From: Xenophilus sp. Marseille-Q4582
GTDB taxonomy: Bacteria > Pseudomonadota > Gammaproteobacteria > Burkholderiales > Burkholderiaceae_C
Direction of reading: 5' to 3'
Length of the DNA: 64,000 nt
NCBI RefSeq assembly: GCF_916700565.1
Contig: NZ_CAKAKO010000003.1
Span: 558,001-622,000, forward strand
The position numbers and the translations under genes are program-made. Shown here one piece after another: positions 16,971-24,760 of this stretch (position 1 is the stretch's first letter; each line of letters starts with the position of its first letter). The notes beneath the pieces are model-generated. The model saw nothing but the letters and a program-made list of their open reading frames with translations, was not told the DNA's origin and did no database searches.

Positions 16971-17909
16971 TCACTTGTAGGTGTCCAGCACCGAATAGTC
17001 GTGGTAGCGGTTGATCTCCACGTCGTCCAGCACGGCCAGCGCGTCGAGCGTCAGCACCGCCAGCGAGCAGTACTGCGAGATCAGGTACGAAGCGATGGCG
17101 TGGTTGTTGATGCCCATGAAGCGCACCGACAGGCCGGGGCCCTGCTCACCCGGCAGACCCGGCTGGAACAGGCCGACCACGCCCTGGCGCTTGTCGCCGA
17201 CGCGCACCAGGATGATCTTGCTCTTGCCGTCGGCCACGGGCACCTTGTCCGAAGGGATCAGCGGCACACCGCGCCAGGTGATGAACTGCGAGCCGAACAG
17301 GCTCACGGTGGGCGGCGGCGTGCCGCGGCGCGTGGCTTCGCGGCCGAAGGCGGCGATGGTCAGCGGGTGCGCCAGGAAGAAGGCCGGCTCCTTCCAGACC
17401 TTGGTCAGCAGCTCGTCGAGATCGTCGGGCGTGGGCGCGCCCGTCAGCGGGAAGATGCGCTGCTCGTCCGTGACCTGGGCCAGCAGGCCGTAGTCCGGGT
17501 TGTTGATCAGCTCGCTCTCCTGGTTCTCCTTGATCGTCTCGATCGTCAGGCGCAGCTGCTCCTTGATCTGGTCGTGCGGGCTGCTGTAGAGGTCGGAGAC
17601 GCGCGTGTGCACGTCCAGCACCGTGCTGACGGCGTTCAGGAAGTACTCGCGCGGATGCTCTTCGTAGTCGACCCAGGTGCGGGGCAGCTGGTTCTCGCTT
17701 TCCTTGGCGGTGCACACCACCTTGATGTCGCCCGGGTTCTTCACCTTGTTCAGGCGGTAGATGCCCGCTTCGACCGGCACCCACTGCAGCAGGTGCGTGA
17801 GCCAGCGCGGCGAGATCGTCGCAAGCTGGGGGACGGTCTTGGTGGCATTGGCCAGCTGGCGTGCTGCGCTATCGCCCAAAGCGGTGGTGCCGCCGACGGT
17901 TGCTGTCAT
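16971..17909 (-). CDS. Family 2A encapsulin shell protein (SrpI/MMP-I type)
   Basis: The 312-residue protein has an HK97-like phage-capsid fold. It starts with an N-arm rich in Ser/Ala (ARQLANATKTVPQ) followed by ISPRWLTHLLQWVPVEAGIYRLN, highly characteristic of SrpI-type encapsulins. SDLYSSPHDQIKEQLRLTIE and FLAHPLTIAAFGREATRRG follow, with DDVEINRYHDYSVLDTYK at the end. It lacks the cyclic-nucleotide-binding insertion of family 2B, so it is 2A. Such shells are about 25 nm, carry a cysteine desulfurase, rise under sulfur starvation in Synechococcus and store sulfur in Acinetobacter. ATG 17909 follows GGAG at close spacing. Confidence 0.96.
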   Translation of the reverse strand: MTATVGGTTALGDSAARQLANATKTVPQLATISPRWLTHLLQWVPVEAGIYRLNKVKNPGDIKVVCTAKESENQLPRTWVDYEEHPREYFLNAVSTVLDVHTRVSDLYSSPHDQIKEQLRLTIETIKENQESELINNPDYGLLAQVTDEQRIFPLTGAPTPDDLDELLTKVWKEPAFFLAHPLTIAAFGREATRRGTPPPTVSLFGSQFITWRGVPLIPSDKVPVADGKSKIILVRVGDKRQGVVGLFQPGLPGEQGPGLSVRFMGINNHAIASYLISQYCSLAVLTLDALAVLDDVEINRYHDYSVLDTYK

Positions 17910-18041
17910 GAAGGACTCCGGAGGAAAACGAGAGTGAAAGAAGGCCCGCACGCACCCCAGGGGGCGCGCTCTTCACCAGGAGGGCCGCGATGAAAGGGCT
18001 GCTGAAAGCGAAGGCAGTGTCTTGGCGGCGGGGGTTTACCC

Positions 18042-18422
18042 TCAACAGGCTATAGCCGCCAAGCGAAGGCGCTGCGCGACGCGCTGGCGCTCCAGCAACT
18101 CGCCATGGCGCAGCAGCGCGGCCACGTCCACATTGAGCGCGTGCGCGAGCTTGTGTGCCGTGACGATGGAGGCGATGGCACGCCCGCGTTCCACCTCGCC
18201 CACATAGGAGCGGTTGAGTTCCGACAGCTCGGACAGCTTTTCCTGCGACAGGCCCTGGCGCTCGCGCAACTGGCGGATGGCCAGGCCGAAGTTCGCGACC
18301 AGGGCGGCGCAGGATTCGGTGGTGCTCAGCGCGAGAGGCGCCGCGGCGGGCTCGGTGCCCGGCAGCGGGCCGCGCATCGGCGGTGGCAAGCCGCGGCCTG
18401 TGGAGCGTTCGTCCAGGCTCAT
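18042..18422 (-). CDS. XRE family helix-turn-helix regulator inside the encapsulin operon
   Basis: The product has 126 residues. The first ~40 are Pro/Gly-rich. Residues 45-105 form a Cro/CI-type helix-turn-helix (LRERQGLSQEKLSELSELNRSYVGEVERG, with SYVGEVERG as recognition part). No ligand domain is visible. Its ATG overlaps the stop of the acetyltransferase (ATGA) and the encapsulin start lies 132 bp beyond its stop. It is therefore co-expressed with the compartment and is a good candidate autoregulator. That longer gap may hold an internal promoter for shell and cargo. Confidence 0.9.
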   Translation of the reverse strand: MSLDERSTGRGLPPPMRGPLPGTEPAAAPLALSTTESCAALVANFGLAIRQLRERQGLSQEKLSELSELNRSYVGEVERGRAIASIVTAHKLAHALNVDVAALLRHGELLERQRVAQRLRLAAIAC

Positions 18423-19324
18423 GCTGCCCTCGCCTTCTGCAGGCTGGCCTGCGTCACGCTGGCACCGGGCGGCACGTCTTCGGTGACCCAGACATTGCCG
18501 CCGATGGTGGCGCCCCGGCCCAATGTGACGCGGCCCAGGATGGTGGCGCCGGCGTAGATCACCACATCGTCCTCCACGAGGGGGTGGCGTGGCAGGCCCT
18601 TCTGCAGCTGGCCTTCGGCGTCGGTCGGGAAGCGCTTGGCACCCAGGGTCACGGCCTGGTAGACCCGCACGCGGGCGCCGATCTCCGCCGTTTCGCCGAT
18701 CACCACGCCCGTGCCGTGGTCGATGAAGAAGCCCGCGCCGATGGTGGCGCCGGGGTGGATGTCGATGCCGGTCTGGCCATGCGCCTGTTCGGCCACGATG
18801 CGTGCCAGCAGCGGCAGGCCCAGCAGGTAGAGCCGGTTGGCGAGCCGGTGGTGGATCATGGCGTGCACGCCGGGGTAGCACAGCAGCACCTCGTCCACAC
18901 TGCGCGCGGCCGGGTCGCCCTGGTAGGCGGCCAGCACGTCGCTGTCGAGCAGGCGGCGGATGTCGGGCAGGCTGGCGGCGAAGGCACGCACGGCGTCCAG
19001 CGCCTCGCTCTCGATCTCGGCCGGCGAGCGCGGGTTGCGACGCGCGGCATAGGCCAGCTCCAGCCGCACCTGCGCCAGCAGCGTGTGCAGGGCGGCGTCG
19101 AGCGTGTGGCCGACGAAGAAGTCCTCGCTTTCATGCCGCAGATCGGGCGGCCCCAGGCGCATCGGGAAGAGCACGCCTTTGAGCTGCTCGATCACCTGGG
19201 CCAGCGCATCGCGCGAAGGGAACTCGCGGCCCTGCGGCTCGCGGGTGCGCTTCTGCGCATCGCGCCACTCATCGCGCACGCGATGCAGCGCCTGCACGAT
19301 CTCGCTCACATCAAACACGGCCAT
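18419..19324 (-). CDS. cysE: Serine O-acetyltransferase, EpsC type (copy 2, encapsulin operon)
   Basis: This 301-residue paralogue of the enzyme at 4434-5360 shares blocks such as QGDPAARSVDEVLLCYPGVH and KRFPTDAEG with it nearly residue for residue. Hexapeptide-repeat helix GIDIHPGATIGAGFFIDHGTGVVIGE and the C-terminal GNVWVTEDVPPGASVTQASL are intact. EpsC-type acetyltransferase is a known companion of family 2A encapsulin operons; it would supply O-acetylserine for cysteine, the desulfurase substrate. It starts 126 bp after the rhodanese stop and overlaps the XRE gene. Confidence 0.94.
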   Translation of the reverse strand: MAVFDVSEIVQALHRVRDEWRDAQKRTREPQGREFPSRDALAQVIEQLKGVLFPMRLGPPDLRHESEDFFVGHTLDAALHTLLAQVRLELAYAARRNPRSPAEIESEALDAVRAFAASLPDIRRLLDSDVLAAYQGDPAARSVDEVLLCYPGVHAMIHHRLANRLYLLGLPLLARIVAEQAHGQTGIDIHPGATIGAGFFIDHGTGVVIGETAEIGARVRVYQAVTLGAKRFPTDAEGQLQKGLPRHPLVEDDVVIYAGATILGRVTLGRGATIGGNVWVTEDVPPGASVTQASLQKARAA

Positions 19325-19450
19325 GCCGTCACTCCCTCTTCTTCATCGTCGGCGATGGGCCTCTTGTGTGCGGGCGCCATCGGTGGCTTTTTCTGGAGGC
19401 GTGCCGCAAGGAATGCATACCACACGCGGGATGCACCAAGTCAGTCCGGC

Positions 19451-19951
19451 TCAGTCCTGTTCCCAGGGCAGGCCATGGAAACGCCAGCCATCGCCATGGC
19501 CGCGCTGCTGCTGCGCATCGAGCTCGCCCTCGAAGCCCTCGAGGACGTTGAACACATGGGTGAAGCCGGCTTTGGCGGCAGCTTCGGCGGCCTGCGCCGA
19601 GCGCTTGCCCGAGCGGCACAGCAGCAGTGCCACGGCGTCCTTGCCGCCATGGGGCGCCAGCTTGGCTTCCAGCTCGCGCACGAAGCGCGGGTTGCGCGTG
19701 AGCGCCGTGCCCGTGGCCCAGGCCACATGCACGCTGGCGTACTCGCCGGCCGGCACGCGACCGACGAAGGCGCGTTCCTCGGCCGAGCGCACGTCCACCA
19801 GCACGGCTTCGCCGGCCTGCACCAGCGCCCAGGCGCTGCGCGGAGACACGCCGCCGGCATAGGGCAGCCCGCGCGCCTGCGCCTCGGCCTGCGCGGTCTC
19901 CAGGACTTCGGGCAAGGCGAGGACTTCGAGGGCTTCGCTCGGGGATGGCAT
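19451..19951 (-). CDS. Single-domain rhodanese of the encapsulin operon
   Basis: The protein has 166 residues with the catalytic loop LLCRSGKRS (C112) and CH2A/CH2B-like elements LVDVRSAEER and FNVLEGFEGE. The C-terminal WRFHGLPWEQD is typical of this subgroup. There is no signal peptide, so it is cytoplasmic, unlike the protein at 6840-7802. Rhodanese is the fourth canonical partner of family 2A encapsulins, probably carrying persulfide sulfur between the desulfurase and thiols. AAGGAGT precedes ATG 19951, which replaces a more upstream in-frame start. It is the promoter-proximal gene of the operon. Confidence 0.93.
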   Translation of the reverse strand: MPSPSEALEVLALPEVLETAQAEAQARGLPYAGGVSPRSAWALVQAGEAVLVDVRSAEERAFVGRVPAGEYASVHVAWATGTALTRNPRFVRELEAKLAPHGGKDAVALLLCRSGKRSAQAAEAAAKAGFTHVFNVLEGFEGELDAQQQRGHGDGWRFHGLPWEQD

Positions 19952-20054
19952 GGGTGGTACTCCTTGATCTCTTTTGGGGTGAGCCGTTGGGGATGCGTGA
20001 TGGCTACAGGCATCAAATTTAGAGGCCGGCCCCGCAATCACCAACGAACAAGAA

Positions 20055-20082
20055 GTGAAAACCAAACACCCGTTTGCTTATG
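20055..20082. promoter_or_regulatory. ACCAAACACCCGTTTGCTTATG motif upstream of the encapsulin operon (copy c)
   Basis: AACCAAAC (20060-20067) and CGTTTGCTTATG (20071-20082) lie about 105-130 bp upstream of the rhodanese ATG. GTTTGCTTAT is identical to copy a. An AACGAACAAG stretch lies just left at 20043-20052. This is the only recognisable pattern upstream of the encapsulin operon and thus its best candidate control site. Confidence 0.5.
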
Positions 20083-20152
20083 ACCAAATCGTCCTTTCCA
20101 TGCGGCGCAGCCCCCTTGGCACTCCCACACGCCAAAAAACAAGCAGCCAAAA

Positions 20153-20170
20153 TATATATTCATGTATATA
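20153..20170. promoter_or_regulatory. AT-rich dyad TATATATTCATGTATATA (VapBC operator candidate)
   Basis: TATATA (20153-20158) and TATATA (20165-20170) flank TTCATG, an 18-bp near-palindrome in otherwise GC-rich DNA. It lies 34 bp upstream of the vapB ATG. VapB antitoxins bind such palindromes at their own promoter, so this is the probable operator. Confidence 0.55.
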
Positions 20171-20203
20171 CTTCAGATTTCCGAACTCGTGAAAGGGAGC
20201 GCC

Positions 20204-20491
20204 ATGCAAGTTGAAGAACGCATCGCCAAGCTGTTCACGAACGGCGCGAGCCAAGCCGTTCGTCTGCCTTCGGAATTCCGCTTTCAGGGCACGGAGGTCT
20301 ACATCCGGCGCGATGAACGCTCTGGCGAAGTCATCCTGAGCCCGAAGACCCGCCGGAGCTGGGCCAGCTTCGAAGCGCTGCGGGCGGAGCTGGAAGAGGA
20401 TCTGTCGAACGAGGGCCTGAAGGACTTCATGAAGGACCGCCAGCAGCCCGAAGACGCACCCCGCGATCCCTTCGAAGGCTGGACCGAATGA
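20204..20491 (+). CDS. vapB: VapB-type antitoxin (AbrB fold)
   Basis: The 95-residue protein has an N-terminal swapped-hairpin DNA-binding domain, AKLFTNGASQAVRLPSEFRF then VYIRRDERSGEVILSPK. An acidic C-terminal tail (DFMKDRQQPEDAPRDPFEGW) would wrap the toxin. ATG 20204 is chosen because GAAAGGGAGC precedes it; an in-frame upstream ATG at 20162 would add 14 unlike residues and destroy the operator placement. It overlaps vapC by ATGA. Confidence 0.92.
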   Translation: MQVEERIAKLFTNGASQAVRLPSEFRFQGTEVYIRRDERSGEVILSPKTRRSWASFEALRAELEEDLSNEGLKDFMKDRQQPEDAPRDPFEGWTE

Positions 20492-20895
20492 GCCTGGTCT
20501 TCATGCTCGACACCAACATCGCAAGCGCCGCCATTCGCGGCGAGACCGCGGTGTCGAAGCGCCTGCAGGCCCTGCCGCTGGAGGCCTGGTGCATCTCGGC
20601 AGTCACCGCCGCCGAGCATCTGTACGGGCTGGCCAAGCGCCCCCAGGCGACCACGCTGGCCCGGCTGGTGCATGGTTTCCTGCAGGTGGCAGAAGTCGCA
20701 CCCTGGGATCGCGCTGCGGCAGGCGAACTGGGCGAACTGCGCGCCGAACTCGAACGCAAAGGCACACCCATCGACGCCTACGACCTCATGATCGCGGCCC
20801 ATGCGCGCGCGAGGGGCCTGGTACTGGTCACGGACAATCAGAAGCACTTCAGCCGCGTGCCGGGCCTGAATCTCGAGAACTGGCTGCCCGCCTGA
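20488..20895 (+). CDS. vapC: VapC toxin, PIN-domain ribonuclease
   Basis: The 135-residue PIN domain has the full acidic set: D8 in FMLDTN, E43 in AAEHLYG, D96/D99 in DAYDLMIAAHA and D116 in VTDNQKHF. It cleaves tRNA or rRNA when free of VapB. The start overlaps the vapB stop, giving coupled translation. It lies between the encapsulin operon and an IS-disrupted monooxygenase and may stabilise this segment (inference). Confidence 0.94.
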   Translation: MSLVFMLDTNIASAAIRGETAVSKRLQALPLEAWCISAVTAAEHLYGLAKRPQATTLARLVHGFLQVAEVAPWDRAAAGELGELRAELERKGTPIDAYDLMIAAHARARGLVLVTDNQKHFSRVPGLNLENWLPA

Positions 20896-22002
20896 TCGCC
20901 CCTCCGGGCGATCCCGGATGCCGCACCCAACGCACCATCCGCCATCCTGTTCCCCAACAGCCCTTCAGCCCTTCAGCGCTTCGCCGCCGGGTGCGCCGGC
21001 CGCGCCAGCCCCAGGTGTTCGCGCAGGGTGCGGCCCGTGTATTCGGTGCGGAACAGGCCGCGACGCTGCAATTCGGGAATCACCCCCTCGGCGAAATCCT
21101 TCAGGCCGTGCGGCAGCGTGGGGGCCAGCACGTTGAAGCCATCGGCCGCACCGGTCGTGAACCAGTGCTCCAGCTGGTCGGCGATGGATTGCGGCGTGCC
21201 CACCACGGTCCAGTGGCCGCGCGCGCCGGCCACCTTCTCGTAGAGCTGGCGGATGCTCAGCTGGTCGCGCCGGGCCATCTCCTCGAACAGCGCCTGCCGG
21301 CTCTTCCAGCCTTCGGTCACGGGCAGCCCCTGCGGGAAGGGGTCGTCCAACGAATAGCCGCTCAGGTCCACGTTGCCCAGAAAGGTGGACAACAGGCCCA
21401 CGCCCAGCACGGGGTCGATCAGCGATTGGAGCTGCTCGAACTTCTCCTGCGCCTCCTGCTCGCTGCGGCCCACGAAGGGTGAGATGCCGGGCAGGATCTT
21501 GAGCGAGCCCGCCTCGCGCCCATGCGCGGCCAGGCGGCCCTTGAGGCCGCTGTAGAAGGCGCGCGCATCCTCGGGCGTCTGCTGGGCCGTGAACACCACC
21601 TCGGCCGTGGCGGCCGCCAGGTCCTGCCCGTCACCCGAGGAGCCGGCCTGCACCAGCACCGGGTAGCCCTGCGGCGCGCGCGGCGTCTGCAGGCCGCCGT
21701 GCACCTTGAAGTGCTCGCCCTGGTGCGACACGCGGTGCAGCTTGGCGGTGTCGAAGAAGCGGTTGGCCGCCTTGTCGTGGATGAAGGCGTCGTCTTCCCA
21801 GGTGTCCCACAGGCCCTTGACGATCTTCACGTACTCGTGGGCGCGGGCGTAGCGCTGTGCATGGCCGATCTGCTGGTCCAGCCCGAAGCTGCGCGCCTCG
21901 AAATCGCTGCCCGAGGTGACCAGGTTCCAGCCGCTGCGCCCGCCGCTGATCTGGTCGAGCGAGGCGTACTTGCGCGCCAGGTGGTACGGCGGCAGGTAGG
22001 TG

Positions 22003-23504
22003 GTCCGCCCTGAACAACTCGCAAGCCCTTGATCTGACTGGTTGTTCTTCGAGTTGATGGGCGCGGGATTTGCAAGGTATGGTCTTGCCAGTGCCTGTTT
22101 TCTTGCAAATTTCTCCGGGGAGTCCGATGGGTCCGAAGCCTTCGCAGCCGCAAACGGGCGAGTTGTTTCGTCCACGACTGGACGAGCAGATCAACATGAA
22201 GCATCCGCTGGTCAGGCTGGGCGCGCTGATCGACTGGGCCGAGATCGAGCGCACGTTCGCGGTGTCGTTCACTTCGGGGCGCGGGCGGCCCGCCTTGGCG
22301 CCGCGCCTGGTCGCCGGGCTGCTGTACCTGCAGCACACCTTCGATGCCTCCGACGAGGCGGTGGTCAACACCTGGGTGGAGAACCCATACTGGCAGTTCT
22401 TCTGCGGCGAGACCTACCTGCAGACCGAGCTGCCCATTGACCCGTCCAGCCTGACGCGCTGGAGAAAGCGCGTTGGGGAAGAAGGCGTGGAGATGCTGCT
22501 GGCGGCCAGCATCGATGCCGCCCGGCGTGGTGGCGTCATCAAGAAAGCCAGCGTGCAGCAAGTGATCGTGGACACCACGGTGATGCCCAAGGCTATCGCT
22601 CACCCCACCGACAGCCGCCTGCTGGAGCGAAGCCGCCAGCACCTGGTCAAGGTGGCCGAGGGCAATGGGCTGAAACTGCGCCAGAACTACAACCGCATCG
22701 CCCCACGGCTGGCCGCGCAGATCGGGCGCTACGCCCACGCCAAGCAGTTCAAGCGCATGAACAAGGCCGTTCGCACACTGCGCACCCGGGTTGGCCGCGT
22801 GCACCGCGAGGTGGCCCGCCAACTGCACATGCTGCCCGAAGCGGCCCAGGCCAAGGTCCAAGACCTGCTGCAGCGCACCGGCCGCATCCTCAGTCAACGC
22901 ACGAAGGACAAGAACAAGCTGTACGCCCTGCACGCGCCCGAGGTCGAATGCATCAGCAAAGGCAAAGCCAGGACACCGTACGAGTTCGGCGTGAAGGTCA
23001 GCATCGCTACCACGTTGAAGGAAGGCCTGGTGGTGGGCATGCGCTCCATGCCGGGCAACCCCTACGACGGCCACACCCTGGCTGAGACACTGGAGCAGGT
23101 GGGCATCCTCACTGGCACGGACAGGCCGCCCGCCACGGCAATCGTGGACAAGGGCTACCGGGGTGTGAAAGTTGAAGGTGTGCGCATCCTGATGTCGGGC
23201 CAAAAGCGGGGCATCACCCGAACGCTCAGGGCCATGATCAAGCGGCGCAGCGCCATCGAACCGGCCATTGGGCACATGAAGATGGACGGGCGGCTGGGCC
23301 GCAACCCGCTCAAGGGTGCGCTGGGCGATGCGCTGCACGCGGTGATGTGCGGTGCCGGGCATAACCTGCGCCTGATCCTGGCCGCGCTGCGGCTTTATTG
23401 CGCCCGATTCGGGTTATCGATGCAGGCGGTCATCGCCGCACTGCTGGCCGCTCCTGGCGACGTCAGCCTATCTGTAGCTGACAACTGAATTGTTCAGGGC
23501 TGAC
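22003..23504 (+). mobile_element. IS5-family insertion sequence (IS1478-like), 1502 bp
   Basis: The ends are imperfect inverted repeats: GTCCGCCCTGAACAACTC (22003-22020) and, read inward from 23504, GTCAGCCCTGAACAATTC (2 mismatches in 18). TAGGTG flanks both ends (21997-22002 and 23505-23510) as the target duplication. It carries one transposase gene and is inserted antisense to the monooxygenase gene it splits. Confidence 0.93.
22127..23488 (+). CDS. IS5-family transposase
   Basis: The 453-residue DDE transposase starts MGPKPSQPQTGELFRPRLDEQI. It has an N-terminal helix-turn-helix domain (about 30-110) and catalytic DDE residues in VIVDTTVMPKA (first D), TAIVDKGYRG (second D) and RRSAIEPAIGHMK (E). 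GGGGAG precedes ATG 22127. The frame is complete, so the element may still be active. Confidence 0.93.
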   Translation: MGPKPSQPQTGELFRPRLDEQINMKHPLVRLGALIDWAEIERTFAVSFTSGRGRPALAPRLVAGLLYLQHTFDASDEAVVNTWVENPYWQFFCGETYLQTELPIDPSSLTRWRKRVGEEGVEMLLAASIDAARRGGVIKKASVQQVIVDTTVMPKAIAHPTDSRLLERSRQHLVKVAEGNGLKLRQNYNRIAPRLAAQIGRYAHAKQFKRMNKAVRTLRTRVGRVHREVARQLHMLPEAAQAKVQDLLQRTGRILSQRTKDKNKLYALHAPEVECISKGKARTPYEFGVKVSIATTLKEGLVVGMRSMPGNPYDGHTLAETLEQVGILTGTDRPPATAIVDKGYRGVKVEGVRILMSGQKRGITRTLRAMIKRRSAIEPAIGHMKMDGRLGRNPLKGALGDALHAVMCGAGHNLRLILAALRLYCARFGLSMQAVIAALLAAPGDVSLSVADN

Positions 23505-23924
23505 TAGGTGGCCGACACGGTGGCCACCAGGCCGATGTGCGTGGTGTGCTGCGACAGCGCGGCCAGGGTGAGCATCGGATCGAGCGGGTACCACAGCGCG
23601 TTCTTGGCCAAGCCCACATCGGGCGGGCCGGGCAGGCCCACGTTGTCGGCAAAGAAGATGGCGTCGAACTTGGCGGCCTCGGCGATGCGCGTCCATTCGC
23701 GCAGCGCTTCGATGCGGCTGCCCGCGCCGGGCTCCACGTCGGGGTGGCGCCAGGCGGCCAGGTGGTGGCCGACGCCGAAGAAGAAGGCACCGAGGTGCAT
23801 CTGGGGTGGGGTGGACATCGTGGAGTCTGGGCAAGGAAGAAAGGAAGACCGGGCGCCCGGCTGCGGGGCGCTCCGGCAGGCGATCCGTGCCGCGGTCGAG
23901 CCACCGCGGGCACGCAATCAGGAA

Positions 23925-24524
23925 TCAGGGGGCCGGACAGTGCTCGGCCAGCGCCACGTCCACGCCCACCTCTTCGGCCAGCTGCGCGACGAACTCGTCC
24001 ATCAGCGGCAGCGCCGCGGCAGGCGCGTCCGTGGGTTGCGCCACCCAGCCATCCGGCGCGGTGAAGAGGCGCAATGCGTCGAAGTCGGGCTCATCGCCGG
24101 CATCGAAGAAATGGCGCAGGCCCGCGGGCAGCGCGACCCAGTCGCCCGCCTCGCACAGCAGGCCCAGGTGGCCTTCAGGCGTGCGGATGTAGAACAAGCC
24201 GGCGCCGCCCAGGAAGAAGCGGATCTCCGCATCGGCATGCGTGTGCTCGGCGATGAACTTCTGGCGCAGCGCGGGCCAGCCGGCATGGCCGGGTGCCAGG
24301 CGCACGCGGTCCACGCTGCGAATGGCGAAGCGCTGCCCCAGCGCGGCCAGCTGCGGCGCATAGGCCGCCTGCACCTGCTCGGCGCCGGCCTGCGGTGCCA
24401 GCGCCTTCAGCGGCCAGCGGCCGAAGGCGATGTCCTGCGCTTCGAGCGCGGCGGCGATGCGCGCGGGGCAGTCCAGCGTCAGGCCCCAGCGGCCCTGGCC
24501 ATCGAAGGCAACCAGCGCGCTCAT
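23925..24524 (-). CDS. mtnD: Acireductone dioxygenase
   Basis: The 199-residue cupin has the acireductone dioxygenase metal site HTHADAEIRFF (H94, H96, E100) and H138 in AGLRHFF, the same spacing as the characterised Klebsiella enzyme. It acts in the methionine salvage pathway: with Fe it forms the 2-keto precursor of methionine, with Ni it forms methylthiopropionate, formate and CO. No other mtn gene lies in this window. It is divergent from the MetQ-like gene across 236 bp holding sulfur-motif copy d. Confidence 0.92.
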   Translation of the reverse strand: MSALVAFDGQGRWGLTLDCPARIAAALEAQDIAFGRWPLKALAPQAGAEQVQAAYAPQLAALGQRFAIRSVDRVRLAPGHAGWPALRQKFIAEHTHADAEIRFFLGGAGLFYIRTPEGHLGLLCEAGDWVALPAGLRHFFDAGDEPDFDALRLFTAPDGWVAQPTDAPAAALPLMDEFVAQLAEEVGVDVALAEHCPAP

Positions 24525-24608
24525 GGCGCCGCGCGGCGGACGAACGACATGCGAACCCACTCCTCGGTATGACGAAGCGGCAGTATGCGAAGCGCCGCGC
24601 GGGCTGTG

Positions 24609-24634
24609 AACGAACCAATGGATTCGTGCTTATC
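24609..24634. promoter_or_regulatory. AACGAACCAATGG...GTGCTTATC motif between mtnD and the MetQ-like gene (copy d)
   Basis: AACGAACCAATGG (24609-24621) and GTGCTTATC (24626-24634) lie 85 bp from the mtnD start and 127 bp from the MetQ-like start. Compared with copy b, AACGAAC and GCTTATC are identical at the same spacing. It could serve both divergent genes. Confidence 0.5.
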
Positions 24635-24760
24635 ACCGAAAAATCTGTGCGCCGGCCGTGGCAGCCACGCTTGCGCGCGGCGCGGATAAGCTGCTGCGCG
24701 AATCTTCGTTGGGCGGGCGCGAAGCGCCTCCTAAAGTGCGGACGCCTTCAAGGAACCTGC

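Larger units (their letters stand above)
20973..23818 (-). pseudogene. Luciferase-like FMN-dependent monooxygenase (NtaA/SnaA/DszA group), split by an IS5-type element
   Basis: The 5' part runs from ATG 23818 (MSTPPQMHLGAFFFGVGHH) to IGLVATVSAT at 23505. The rest, LPPYHLARKYASLDQISGGRSGWN to LGLARPAHPAAKR, lies at 21996-20973. Removing the element and one 6-bp repeat gives exactly 446 codons, so the split is recent and clean. The family uses reduced FMN and O2 to oxidise sulfones, nitrilotriacetate and similar compounds. The wild-type gene would be the third intact member of its kind here; the present copy cannot yield a full enzyme. Confidence 0.92.

Noticed and set aside
16971-17909. Phage capsid protein, i.e. 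a prophage remnant.
   Set aside because: No other phage genes are present and the sequence has SrpI-type features with the standard encapsulin partners.
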